64,000 nt of DNA from positions 1,736,001 to 1,800,000 of the forward strand of contig OZ252262.1 in NCBI GenBank assembly GCA_965249965.1, written 5' to 3'. Shown here piece after piece: positions 16,659-25,282 of the stretch (position 1 is its first letter; the number at the start of each line of letters is the position of its first letter). The translations under genes and the position numbers were made by a program. The stretch comes from HXMU1420-13 sp965249965. GTDB lineage: Bacteria; Bacteroidota; Rhodothermia; Balneolales; Balneolaceae. The notes under the pieces are model-generated. The model saw nothing but the letters and a program-made list of their open reading frames with translations, was not told the origin of the DNA and searched no databases.

Positions 16659-18464
16659 ATGAGTAATATTCGCAATTTTTGCATAATCGCACACATCGAC
16701 CATGGTAAATCTACCCTGGCAGATCGTCTGTTACAGATTACAGGAACCATCAACGAGAGAGAGATGCAAGAGCAGATGTTGGATGATATGGATCTTGAGC
16801 GTGAGCGTGGTATTACGATCAAAAGTCATGCGATTAAATTGGATTACAAACGCCCGAACGGTGAAGCATATACCCTTAATTTAATTGATACACCGGGCCA
16901 CGTAGATTTTGCATACGAAGTTTCCAGAGCTTTAAAAGCATGTGAAGGCGCCATCTTAGTAGTTGATGCAACACAAGGCATCGAGGCACAAACAATTTCT
17001 AATTTGTATCAAGCTATTGAACAAGATCTGGAAATCATCCCTGTTTTAAATAAAATAGATTTACCGAGTTCTGATCCTGAAAATGTTGGCCAACAAATTA
17101 TTGATCTAATTGGATGCGAACGTGACGATATTCTTATTGTTTCCGGGAAAACCGGAGAAGGAGTTCCTGAATTATTAGAAGCAATTGTCGAACGCGTTCC
17201 AAGTCCTGTACAAGAAGTGGAGAAGCCACTTAAAGCGTTAATCTTCGACTCCGTATTTAACACCTATCGTGGTTCGGTTGCATACGTGCGAGTGATGGAA
17301 GGCGTGATTAGAAAAGGTGATCTCTTTAAGTTCATGGCCAATAAAGAGGAGTATAATGCAGAAGAAATTGGTTTTCTTCGGATGGATTATCAACCAACCA
17401 AAGAGTTAAAAGCAGGGGATGTTGGTTATGTAATTGGTAGTGTAAAATCACTTTCACATGTTCGTGTTGGTGATACGATTACCACCGTAAAAAATGCAGC
17501 TACTGAAGCAATTCCCGGTTATCAGGAAGCTAAACCGATGGTATTTAGCGGGATTTTCCCCACAAATTCAGAAGATTTTGAAGACTTACGCACAGCCCTT
17601 GAAAAGCTGCAATTAAACGATGCTTCTCTTAGTTATGAGCCGGAAACATCAAAAGCACTGGGCTTTGGTTTCCGCGCTGGGTTTCTGGGACTTTTGCACA
17701 TGGAAATTGTACAGGAAAGATTAGACCGTGAATTCAATATTGATATTATAACCACGGTTCCGAACGTACAATATGAGGTGAAGCTGGAAACAGGAGAAAC
17801 CATTGGCGTTGATAATCCGAGTCAAATGCCAGGTGCCGGTGATATTGAAGCTATTTATGAGCCGTATATCAAAGCGAACATGATAACTCCGGCAGAGTTC
17901 ATTGGGCCTATAATGAAATTATGCCAGGAACGGCGAGGCGTGTATGTTAATCAACATTTCATGCAAAACAATCGGGTGGAAATTACTTATGAATTGCCAA
18001 TGGCCGAAGTAGTTTTCGATTTTTATGATAAGTTGAAATCGGGCACCCGGGGATATGCCTCTCTTGATTATGAATTTATCGAATACCGAAAAGGGGACTT
18101 AGTACGTTTAGATATTCTGTTAAATGGCGATCAGGTAGATGCTTTAAGCAGTATCACACATAGAGAGAAGGCCTATTATCAGGGAAGAAAAGTTTGTGCA
18201 AAATTGAAGGAACTTATTCCGCGTCAGCAATTTGAAGTAGCAGTGCAAGCGGCTATTGGAAGTCGTATTATAGCACGTGATTCGGTTCGGGCGCTACGTA
18301 AAGACGTAACTGCAAAATGTTATGGTGGTGATATTTCCCGAAAAAGAAAACTACTTGAAAAACAAAAAGAAGGTAAAAAGCGCATGAAGCAGGTTGGAGC
18401 GGTTGAGATACCTCAGGAAGCATTCCTGGCTGTACTTTCTATGGATGAGGACGATCGTAAATGA
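16659..18464 (+). CDS. lepA: LepA, elongation factor 4
   Basis: LepA is a ribosome-associated GTPase that affects initiation and back-translocation. The 601 residues have normal length and order. The G domain includes AHIDHGKSTLADRLLQ (G1), RGITIKSHAI (G2), DTPGHVDFAYEV (G3) and NKIDLPS (G4). EF-G-like domains II, III and V follow, then the LepA-specific C-terminal domain with RDSVRALRKDVTAKCYGGDISRKRKLLEKQKEGKKRMK. The ATG start gives the usual SNIRNFCIIAHIDHG. It overlaps the next gene by 4 bp and is the first gene of lepA-(secreted protein)-lepB. A TATCTTTA box like a Bacteroidota -7 element lies about 40 bp upstream. Confidence 0.98.
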   Translation: MSNIRNFCIIAHIDHGKSTLADRLLQITGTINEREMQEQMLDDMDLERERGITIKSHAIKLDYKRPNGEAYTLNLIDTPGHVDFAYEVSRALKACEGAILVVDATQGIEAQTISNLYQAIEQDLEIIPVLNKIDLPSSDPENVGQQIIDLIGCERDDILIVSGKTGEGVPELLEAIVERVPSPVQEVEKPLKALIFDSVFNTYRGSVAYVRVMEGVIRKGDLFKFMANKEEYNAEEIGFLRMDYQPTKELKAGDVGYVIGSVKSLSHVRVGDTITTVKNAATEAIPGYQEAKPMVFSGIFPTNSEDFEDLRTALEKLQLNDASLSYEPETSKALGFGFRAGFLGLLHMEIVQERLDREFNIDIITTVPNVQYEVKLETGETIGVDNPSQMPGAGDIEAIYEPYIKANMITPAEFIGPIMKLCQERRGVYVNQHFMQNNRVEITYELPMAEVVFDFYDKLKSGTRGYASLDYEFIEYRKGDLVRLDILLNGDQVDALSSITHREKAYYQGRKVCAKLKELIPRQQFEVAVQAAIGSRIIARDSVRALRKDVTAKCYGGDISRKRKLLEKQKEGKKRMKQVGAVEIPQEAFLAVLSMDEDDRK

Positions 18465-19042
18465 AATATTTAAAACAGCAGTTATTTCTGTTTTTTGTAG
18501 TAATGATGTTACTAACCAGCAGTGCGAATGCGCAATTTGATGAGCCCCAGATCATTAAAATTGAAGGAGCAAATGCGGAAGAATTTCAGGAGCGATTTGC
18601 TGATATCAAGTGGACGGGACAAGGTTTTAATTATAATAGTTTAGACAGAATGCCGGCTATTGAGATACGCGCAAGGCTGCAAAGTGCGTATGGAGAGCCT
18701 ACCAAAACCATCGAAACGGTAATGGGGGATGGCAAATTCAGAGCCGGGAAAGCCATTCAGTTTGAGTATTGGTTTATAGTAAATGGATCTATCCCTATGA
18801 TGGTGTTAGATTTAGATGGGCCTTTTGCGGATGGATTAGTGTATGTTGGTGCCAGTCGGTACATCGATTTAATGCCTGAAGTGAAACGAACACTCACTCG
18901 TACCGTTACAGAGGCTGAACCGAAAGAATATACAGATTATTTTTTCTCACCAGAACGTGAACAGTGGTACAAGGTGAGTTATAAAGACGGAAATTATACC
19001 AAAGAAGAAGTGGATACCCCGTCTCACATTAGAATGAGATAA
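18461..19042 (+). CDS. secreted protein of unknown function between lepA and lepB
   Basis: The protein has 193 residues with a clear signal peptide (MKYLKQQLFLFFVVMMLLTSSANAQ, cleaved near 25). The mature part (about 168 residues) has no recognised motif. It contains PAIEIRARLQSAYGEPTKTIETV, a mixed alpha/beta middle (FEYWFIVNGSIPMMVLDLDG), and a polar C-terminus. The ATG overlaps the lepA stop (ATGA). lepB starts 12 bp later, so the three genes form one unit. A lasting position beside signal peptidase I could be worth testing by comparative genomics. Periplasmic location is likely; function is unknown. Confidence 0.85.
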   Translation: MKYLKQQLFLFFVVMMLLTSSANAQFDEPQIIKIEGANAEEFQERFADIKWTGQGFNYNSLDRMPAIEIRARLQSAYGEPTKTIETVMGDGKFRAGKAIQFEYWFIVNGSIPMMVLDLDGPFADGLVYVGASRYIDLMPEVKRTLTRTVTEAEPKEYTDYFFSPEREQWYKVSYKDGNYTKEEVDTPSHIRMR

Positions 19043-19054
19043 ATAGAATACATT

Positions 19055-20170
19055 TTGGAAGAAAATACTTCAAACAACGAAAAAAGCTTTTTCTGGAAGA
19101 GATCAAAAAAAGACGCTGAACAGGAAGAACAGAAGGCGAAATCATGGCTTCGCGAATGGGTAGATGCTCTGGTATTTGCATTTATCGCTGCTGCAATTCT
19201 CAGGTCATTAATTTTTGGTTCTTATAAAATCCCAACCGGTTCCATGGAGCAAGATCTGCTTATTGGCGACTTTTTGATTGTTTCAAATTTGACTTACGGT
19301 GCCAGAACGCCTATGGCGGTATGTGTTCCATTTACGCAACTTTGCCTTCCCGGAATTAAAATTCCATCCACACGTTTACCTGGATTTCGAGATATCGAAC
19401 GTAATGATATCATTGTGTTTAACGTGCCTTGGGAAGTGAAGCCGGTTAGCCAAAAAACAAACTATATTAAACGAGCTGTTGCCGTTGCCGGGGATACCCT
19501 TGAGATAGCCAGTAAGAAAGTTTATGTGAACGGCGAACCCGAATCTGATCATGAAGGTATTCAACGATTTCATGTTGTAAAGATGAACAATCGTGTTCGG
19601 TTAAGTAATGCCAAAATGGAGTCGGTGGGTGCAGGTACGTTTGGTGGTGGAAGTGAATATGTAAATGCTCAGGGCAATGATACTTATCTGGTAAATTTAA
19701 CAGAAGATGTAGCAGAAATCGTTAGAAGTTGGCCAGAAGTAGATTCATTGTATTACTTTCAGTTTGGGGAAGAACAACGAGTTCAACAATATGTTATGAG
19801 CGAAGGCAATTTTTCCCGGGCTTTTAACAATCATGATAATTTGCCTGAAATTGTGATTCCTTTCGAAGGTCAGGTAATTGAGCTAACCCCGCAAAATTGG
19901 TTTGTTTATAAAGATCTTATTGAGCGATACGAGCGCAATGAGATCACTCAGGATGGGAACCAATTTATCATAAATGGCGAACGAACCAATCAATATACCG
20001 TTCAACAAGACTATTACTTCGCAATGGGTGATAACCGCGATAGCTCTGAAGATTCACGCTTCTGGGGATTTGTTCCAAGAGACCACATCATTGGAAAAGC
20101 ATTTGTGGTGTGGTTTTCACTCGACGGAATGATGCCCAGATTTAGTCGAATCTTGCATATTATTGATTAG
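19055..20170 (+). CDS. lepB: LepB, signal peptidase I with a large insertion
   Basis: This inner-membrane serine/lysine protease removes Sec signal peptides. TTG at 19055 is the only suitable start, giving 371 residues. One transmembrane helix (about 36-54) precedes the catalytic motif KIPTGSMEQDLLIGD (Ser63) and YIKRAVAVAGD (general-base Lys139). GDNRDSSEDSR (about 325-335) and the box-E GKAFVVWFS follow. Between Lys139 and the GDNRDSS box lie about 180 residues, much longer than in E. coli; large inserts of this kind are common in Bacteroidota. It is in an operon with lepA. It would process many exported proteins encoded here, including the giant T9SS substrate. Confidence 0.97.
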   Translation: MEENTSNNEKSFFWKRSKKDAEQEEQKAKSWLREWVDALVFAFIAAAILRSLIFGSYKIPTGSMEQDLLIGDFLIVSNLTYGARTPMAVCVPFTQLCLPGIKIPSTRLPGFRDIERNDIIVFNVPWEVKPVSQKTNYIKRAVAVAGDTLEIASKKVYVNGEPESDHEGIQRFHVVKMNNRVRLSNAKMESVGAGTFGGGSEYVNAQGNDTYLVNLTEDVAEIVRSWPEVDSLYYFQFGEEQRVQQYVMSEGNFSRAFNNHDNLPEIVIPFEGQVIELTPQNWFVYKDLIERYERNEITQDGNQFIINGERTNQYTVQQDYYFAMGDNRDSSEDSRFWGFVPRDHIIGKAFVVWFSLDGMMPRFSRILHIID

Positions 20171-20180
20171 AAGCGAACAG

Positions 20181-21293
20181 CTACTTAGCAATTGTCTTAC
20201 CTTTCGGGGCGCCTTCTCTGATAGCCAACTGACCACAACCAGCGTCGATATCATCCCCGCGAGAACGACGGACTGTAGCTCTTACTCCATTTTTTAGAAG
20301 AGCTTTCATAAACGAATTCAAACGATCTTCGCGCGCTCGCTGAAGTTCAACTCCGGCTACATTGTTGTACATGATGATATTAACTTTGGATGGCGCCCAG
20401 CTCACAATCTTAGCCAGATTCTTGGCGTCTTCGTGCGTGTCGTTAAAGCCATCAAACAATAGATATTCGTAGGTGAGTGGTTTTTCCGTTTTACGATGAT
20501 AATATCGAACTGCGTCCTCCAAGGTATCCAAATTCATTGAAGCATTGATGGGCATGATTTTATCCCGTTTTTCATCAGAAGCAGCGTGTAATGAGATGGC
20601 TAAGTTGAAAGGTTCAGAATCGTCCGCTAACTGTTTGATTTGTTTTGTTAAACCAACCGTTGAGACGGTAACTCTTTTTGGGGATAAATCAATGCCAAGT
20701 GGATCGGAAATGATTTCTGCTGAGTTAACCACGGCTTTGTAATTGTGTAGAGGTTCGCCCATCCCCATGTACACAATATTGGTGATTTTTTTGCCGTACT
20801 CAGCTTCGGCAATTTCGTTGATGAATTGTACTTGATCCACAACTTCGCCATGACTCAAATTCCGGAAAAAACCCATTTTCCCCGTTGCACAAAACGAGCA
20901 TCCAAATACGCACCCAACCTGCGAGGAAACACAAACAGTAAGTCGTTTTGCTACACCATCGTCATAAAAATCCGGGATAAGGACGGCTTCAACTTTATAC
21001 TCTTTGTCCTCATCGTTTAATTTGAACAGAAACTTAATAGTACCATCCTTTGATTTTTGCTGAGCAGCTGGTTCAATCCTGTTTATGATTGCAACTTCTT
21101 TCAATTTTTGCCGCAACTCTTTCGAAAGATTGGTCATCTCATCAAATGAAGACACCCCTTTTTGATAAAGCCACTGATAGATTTGATCAGCCCTAAATCG
21201 AGGTAATCCCAACTGCTTGCAAAATGCCAAGAGCTGTTCTTTAGTGAGGGTTTTTAAGTCGGTTTTGTTTGTTATGGGCAGGTCGTTAATCAT
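20181..21293 (-). CDS. rlmN: RlmN, dual-specificity 23S rRNA / tRNA adenine C2-methyltransferase
   Basis: RlmN is a radical SAM enzyme that methylates A2503 of 23S rRNA and A37 of some tRNAs. I place the start at ATG 21293 (MINDLPITNKTDLKTL), giving 370 residues. An upstream in-frame ATG at 21362 would add 23 residues with no family match, partly within a repeat. The CVFGCSFCATGKMGF motif supplies the three iron-sulfur cysteines. VYMGMGEPLHNY, SPKRVTVSTVG, NLAISLHAA and the C-terminal RRSRGDDIDAGCGQL (with the methyl-carrier Cys) are intact. It is convergent with lepB, 10 bp apart. Confidence 0.96.
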   Translation of the reverse strand: MINDLPITNKTDLKTLTKEQLLAFCKQLGLPRFRADQIYQWLYQKGVSSFDEMTNLSKELRQKLKEVAIINRIEPAAQQKSKDGTIKFLFKLNDEDKEYKVEAVLIPDFYDDGVAKRLTVCVSSQVGCVFGCSFCATGKMGFFRNLSHGEVVDQVQFINEIAEAEYGKKITNIVYMGMGEPLHNYKAVVNSAEIISDPLGIDLSPKRVTVSTVGLTKQIKQLADDSEPFNLAISLHAASDEKRDKIMPINASMNLDTLEDAVRYYHRKTEKPLTYEYLLFDGFNDTHEDAKNLAKIVSWAPSKVNIIMYNNVAGVELQRAREDRLNSFMKALLKNGVRATVRRSRGDDIDAGCGQLAIREGAPKGKTIAK

Positions 21294-21360
21294 GCGACAA
21301 AGATACGGAGATAAGCTAACAACGACCAGATTACAATGATGAAATGAGAATTCCGACCTC

Positions 21361-21470
21361 ATCTCTCTTCACCTTCACAAGGAGAAGGACTCTTTGATAT
21401 AAATAGTAACCAATTAAAGAGTCTTCTCCCCTGGTAGCAGGGGAGAGAAAGAGAGGGGTGAAAAACTAAA
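21361..21470. repeat. paired CTCCCC-hairpin repeat, about 110 bp, inverted arms
   Basis: GGAGAAGGACTCTTT (21381-21395) and AAAGAGTCTTCTCC (21416-21429) are inverted copies with one indel, 20 bp apart. The right half contains a perfect stem CTCCCCTG/CAGGGGAG (21426-21445, loop GTAG) followed by AGAAAGAGAGGGGTGA. The hairpin plus G-rich tail is the same design as at 3127-3184 and 10842-10895. The two inverted halves look like a mini-element with terminal inverted repeats. Confidence 0.65.
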
Positions 21471-21483
21471 ATAAAAGAATCAA

Positions 21484-21535
21484 TGTCATTTCCGTGACAA
21501 CGTGAATCTGGATTCCCACCTTCGCCGGAATGACC
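21484..21535. repeat. GTCATTCCGG...GGAATCC-type dispersed repeat
   Basis: On the minus strand this reads GGTCATTCCGGCGAAGGTGG, GAATCCAGATTC and ends with GGAAATGAC. The ends GTCATTTCC / GGAATGAC form an imperfect inverted pair. Sequences of the form GTCATTCCcGCgAAnGCGGGAATCC are well-known small dispersed repeats in many bacterial genomes, so this is probably one copy of such a family. Confidence 0.55.
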
Positions 21536-21611
21536 TTTTATAAAAATGAAAACTTCCTAAAAAGACCGTTGGGACTGTTCTTGATCTGTCCTTACGATCT
21601 ATAATAAAGGA

Positions 21612-22232
21612 TCAGGATTTCATAATGGTTTTAGCAGCAGTTAGTAAAATTTCTCCGCTAATTCTCTCGCGATAATTCGGATTCACATACTGGAAATTTA
21701 CTTTTCCTTCCTGATCTACGATATATACAGCAGGTGCTGGGAGAATGTGATGATCATGTCCAGAGTCAGCTTCAAGATCAATTTCTAGAGTTTTATACCT
21801 GTCAACAGTTGCCTGGTCGACGATAAATGCCAAGCCAAATGCTTTAAGTGCATCTGCCGGGCTATCTGAAAGGAGGGTATAATTCAGTTCAATTTCTTCG
21901 AGGGTACGTTTTAAAACCTCCGGGCGGTCAACGCTAATTCCAACAATTTGATAACCCATATCTATAATTTGGTCTTCAACCTGTGCTAATTCAGCCAAGT
22001 GTCGGCTGCAGTAAGGGCACCATCCACCTCTGTAAAAGACAAACACAGTTGGCTTTTCTTTTACAACATCGTGCAAGGAAATCACCTCATTCTCAATGGT
22101 TCGTACTGTTACATCGGGTATAGTGGAATTGATTAACAACGGATTTACATCGAATACATCATTTGGGACGTCCTGCGCCAAAACCGTAGTTGCAAAAGAG
22201 AAAAGCAGAGCAATGCTTGTAAATATTTTCAT
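21612..22232 (-). CDS. secreted peroxiredoxin-like (AhpC/TSA) thiol protein
   Basis: The protein has 206 residues with a signal peptide (MKIFTSIALLFSFATTVLAQ). The mature part is a thioredoxin-fold AhpC/TSA domain with FYRGGWCPYCSRHLAEL, Cys72 and Cys75 forming a CxxC centre. GISVDRPEVLKRTLEE and the later PAPAVYIVDQEGKVNF strand are typical of the peroxiredoxin-like subfamily. It probably reduces peroxides or disulfides in the periplasm. An aspartate/histidine loop (LEADSGHDHHILPAP) is present, seen also in relatives. Both neighbours on the same strand are well separated, so it is probably monocistronic. Confidence 0.87.
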   Translation of the reverse strand: MKIFTSIALLFSFATTVLAQDVPNDVFDVNPLLINSTIPDVTVRTIENEVISLHDVVKEKPTVFVFYRGGWCPYCSRHLAELAQVEDQIIDMGYQIVGISVDRPEVLKRTLEEIELNYTLLSDSPADALKAFGLAFIVDQATVDRYKTLEIDLEADSGHDHHILPAPAVYIVDQEGKVNFQYVNPNYRERISGEILLTAAKTIMKS

Positions 22233-22344
22233 GCCTTAGAGAAATTGATTTAATACTAAACTGGAACATACAAAGAGGAGTAACCGGGCACGCAGTAATG
22301 AGCCATATGTTACTCAATTGTTAGATTTGTACTCAGTAAAGTAA

Positions 22345-23634
22345 TTACAGACGCGGGTTAACAATATTATTATAAATAGAACCAAACTGAACGGATACAC
22401 CGAATGAGCCTCTAAAACTGTATGAAGTTGGTTGCTGCCTTACCCCGGCAAGTAATTCTTCAGTAGATAAGTCTCCGGCTGGTAAAGATATTTGATCGGC
22501 GATGATGTCATAGCCACCGTTTAGAAACACAGAAAAATATTGTGAGATTCGAAGATTAACGCGGGTGTCAAACTCAAATCTGTTCAAACTTAAGTCGTGC
22601 AAAAATGCACCTGCTTCGATTCCAGCTCTGAATCCACCCCACGGTTGAGTAAAATCTGCGCGTAGGTCAATTTCCGGGCGAAAGAGAACTTCATCATCTT
22701 TAAGAAGAACGGTAGTTTCTGCGTAATTATAGTAACTGGTGACAAGACCAATTCGAGCAGTTACCTCCCGTCGTGTAAACTCTTCGTATGGAAAAAGACT
22801 GTATTCAATTGCTGGGGTGATGCCGATTTGAGCATCGATATTTACAAATGTATCGCTCCGATAACGTGTATAAAATCCTACCGACCAATGATCGTCAATC
22901 GTTTTTGCCACCAAACCGAAATAATTACGACTTGATCGGTCGAAATATCTTGTTCGTTCTACAAATGTTGTATCCAACCCATCAATAACTTCCTCGTCTT
23001 GAGTAACAGCTCTTCGATTGTAATTACCCCAAAAATTTAGCCTGATTTTCCAATCGTTGGTAATTTTTTGGACCTCTCCGTCACCACCCAAATTATATCG
23101 CAATTCATTTTCCTGCCCATTGATGTTACCATCAACACCAAATTCAAACACCCAGTTGTTCCAGGGGTCATCACCTTCAAAGCTTTGATTCTGGTTTGAT
23201 TCGCCTGGTTGATAATCAACCTTAATTTGGGATAAGAGTTTGCTGTCGGTGATATAACTGATTAGGCCTAGTTGGATTATTGCAACCAGCTCGTTTCTTA
23301 CTTCCTCGTCAGTTTGGAAATTATAGGTATCGAGTATGATTTCTTTTTTGGGCTTATTAGCTAACCTCTGATCAATATAATCGACTAAATATTGTGACCC
23401 ATTGGATGTTCTTTGCCGAATAACCAAAAGATGAAGATCTGCCAGAGCCTGATCTCGTACGAAATTTACGAATCCAATTTCGGTGATGATAAAATCATCA
23501 TCACACCCTCGGCAATCCAGAAATACATACAGTGTTTCGCCATTATTTTTGAGTTCCGCTGTTTCTGTTGTTTGAGCTTGAGATCCTAAAGAAATAAATG
23601 CTGCAATAATTAGTGTAAATATTCTCTTAATCAA
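22345..23634 (-). CDS. outer-membrane barrel protein with an N-terminal CxxC-containing domain, unknown function
   Basis: The protein has 429 residues with a signal peptide (MIKRIFTLIIAAFISLGSQAQ). The first part of the mature protein (about 30-150) is alpha/beta and begins LYVFLDCRGCDDDFIITEIGFVNFV; the CRGC pair recalls a thioredoxin-like site, but the rest does not fit. From about 165 the sequence becomes amphipathic strands rich in Y, R and G (HWSVGFYTRYRSDTFVNID), ending VQFGSIYNNIVNPRL, consistent with an outer-membrane barrel. I cannot name the family. It is separated by more than 100 bp from the genes on either side. Confidence 0.7.
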   Translation of the reverse strand: MIKRIFTLIIAAFISLGSQAQTTETAELKNNGETLYVFLDCRGCDDDFIITEIGFVNFVRDQALADLHLLVIRQRTSNGSQYLVDYIDQRLANKPKKEIILDTYNFQTDEEVRNELVAIIQLGLISYITDSKLLSQIKVDYQPGESNQNQSFEGDDPWNNWVFEFGVDGNINGQENELRYNLGGDGEVQKITNDWKIRLNFWGNYNRRAVTQDEEVIDGLDTTFVERTRYFDRSSRNYFGLVAKTIDDHWSVGFYTRYRSDTFVNIDAQIGITPAIEYSLFPYEEFTRREVTARIGLVTSYYNYAETTVLLKDDEVLFRPEIDLRADFTQPWGGFRAGIEAGAFLHDLSLNRFEFDTRVNLRISQYFSVFLNGGYDIIADQISLPAGDLSTEELLAGVRQQPTSYSFRGSFGVSVQFGSIYNNIVNPRL

Positions 23635-23745
23635 TTGAGTGCCAATCTGTTTAGTTTTTTTAAATGTAAAACGATGAATGGTAACTCAATGCAAAACTTT
23701 ATAAATCAGTTCAGTAAAAGCGGATTTAATAAATCCTTTTACATT

Positions 23746-24492
23746 TCAACCAATCAGGATTTGAAAGGCAGTCATGGCAATAATGGAAAGGGTTATCCAT
23801 AATCCAATTGCATGAGCAGGGCATTTTTGAAGAGCTTCAGGAATTAATTCAGCAAAAACCATCCATATCATGGCTCCGGCAGCAAGGCCTAATCCAAAAG
23901 GGAGGTATTCTCGAAATGCTTCAACGAAAAGGAAAGCAGGGATGGCCATGAGAGGTTGAGGTAGACTGGAAAAAATACTCCACCCGGCTGCTTTAATAGG
24001 AGAGGCTCCTTTTGGGATCATCACTAAACTGATTGCCAGACCTTCAGGAATATTATGAATGGCGATGGCTATCGCAATAAAAATTCCAAACTCGAGTGTA
24101 TTTGCAAATGAAACCCCCACACTTATACCTTCAGCAAAAGAGTGGATGGTCATAATTCCTAAAAAGAGTAGCATTTTTTTGCTTCCTGCTCCAACAAGTT
24201 TTTCTACATCTAGATCGTAGGATCGCTCCATCCAATTATTAGCAGCGATTACAAGAATTACCCCAGCAAGCATGCCGCCTAAGGTCATCCATTCATTTTC
24301 ACGATATCCCTCAAAAATGAGACTGTAACTTGCAGATAACATTAGTCCGGCAGCAACCGCATTTGCCTTCCCTAAAAAAGAGTCAGAAATGTGTTTAATA
24401 AAGAAAAAAGGTAAAGCACCTACTCCCGTTGTAACTGCGGTTAAAAGCGCATATAAAAAAACCTTGGTTACCGGCAGATCGATTAATTCCAT
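23746..24492 (-). CDS. ZIP-family divalent metal transporter
   Basis: The 248-residue membrane protein has about eight helices. The ZIP metal motifs are HSFAEGISVGVSF (helix 4) and HNIPEGLAISLVM (helix 5), giving the His-x3-Glu pairs of the binuclear site. Such transporters bring Zn2+ or related metals into the cytoplasm. It starts with MELIDLPVTKVFLYALLTAV, a helix with no signal peptide. There is no His-rich cytoplasmic loop, so specificity cannot be predicted. It is divergent from pcm. Confidence 0.9.
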   Translation of the reverse strand: MELIDLPVTKVFLYALLTAVTTGVGALPFFFIKHISDSFLGKANAVAAGLMLSASYSLIFEGYRENEWMTLGGMLAGVILVIAANNWMERSYDLDVEKLVGAGSKKMLLFLGIMTIHSFAEGISVGVSFANTLEFGIFIAIAIAIHNIPEGLAISLVMIPKGASPIKAAGWSIFSSLPQPLMAIPAFLFVEAFREYLPFGLGLAAGAMIWMVFAELIPEALQKCPAHAIGLWITLSIIAMTAFQILIG

Positions 24493-24598
24493 ACCGTAAG
24501 GTAGGGAAACAACGGAATTATGAAATGAGGTTCTTAAATTTAGAAGAAGACTAAATAGTAGAAATCATAATCCAAACTCTTCTGAAAGTTGGCTATAC

Positions 24599-25282
24599 TT
24601 GGGCATTACAAAAATCAATAAAACACAACAAAGTTTGCTCGAAAATCGCCGTTTTGCGCGCCCACGACAGAAATTGGTAGAACACCTGAGGGAAAAAGGA
24701 ATAAAGGATGAACGGGTATTGCTGGCCATCGGAAAAATACCGAGGCATCATTTAATCGACTCGGGCCTGCATCACAAAGCATACGAGGATACCGCACTAC
24801 CAATCAACATGGGGCAAACGATTTCGCAACCTTACACCGTAGCGAGGCAAACAGAATTGCTGGAAATACAAGCTGGGGATAAGATTTTGGAAATTGGTAC
24901 GGGCTCAGCGTACCAATGTATGGTGTTATGTGAAGTTGGTGCGAACGTGTATAGTGTTGAGCGGCACAATGAACTCTATCATCAGGCAAAAAGAGCGTTG
25001 CAGGAACATGGATATCGCGCAATGCTAAAAGCAGGGGATGGCACTTTGGGCTGGAAAACCTACGCTCCGTATAATGGAATTGTTGTTACGGCCGGGGCTC
25101 CGATAGTACCACAGGATTTGATAGCACAATTAGAAATTGGTGGAAAATTAGTGATACCAGTTGGGGATGAGCACAAGCAGGTTATGCTTCGTATCATCCG
25201 TGTTTCGGAAAGTGAATATCATCAGGAAGAACTAGATAATTTTAAATTTGTGCCATTAATTGGCGAGAAAGGATGGAAGTAG
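24599..25282 (+). CDS. pcm: Protein-L-isoaspartate O-methyltransferase
   Basis: Pcm repairs isoaspartyl residues in damaged proteins with SAM. The 227 residues begin at TTG 24599; no ATG fits the frame before RQKLVEHLREKGIKDERVL. LPINMGQTISQPYTVARQTELL (approximately 65-85) and the SAM motif ILEIGTGSAYQCMVLCEVG are intact; VYSVERHNELY and a C-terminal FVPLIGEKGW are typical. The last 10 bp overlap the start of the DUF368 gene, so the two are coupled. Confidence 0.94.
   Translation: MGITKINKTQQSLLENRRFARPRQKLVEHLREKGIKDERVLLAIGKIPRHHLIDSGLHHKAYEDTALPINMGQTISQPYTVARQTELLEIQAGDKILEIGTGSAYQCMVLCEVGANVYSVERHNELYHQAKRALQEHGYRAMLKAGDGTLGWKTYAPYNGIVVTAGAPIVPQDLIAQLEIGGKLVIPVGDEHKQVMLRIIRVSESEYHQEELDNFKFVPLIGEKGWK

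Larger units (their letters stand above)
21294..21611. other. 318-bp intergenic region filled with dispersed repeats
   Basis: This region lies between the starts and ends of rlmN and the peroxiredoxin-like gene, both on the minus strand. It holds an inverted pair of the CTCCCC-hairpin repeat (21361-21470) and a separate GTCATTCC-type element (21484-21535). I see no open reading frame with coding character and no tRNA. The rlmN promoter may lie at its left end. Confidence 0.7.

Noticed and set aside
20181..21362. Longer N-terminus of RlmN from ATG 21362
   Set aside because: The extra 23 residues have no family similarity and run toward repeat DNA; ATG 21293 gives a normal RlmN.
21294..21611. 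Possible small gene or tRNA in the rlmN upstream gap
   Set aside because: Only repeat elements were found; no cloverleaf or coding frame.
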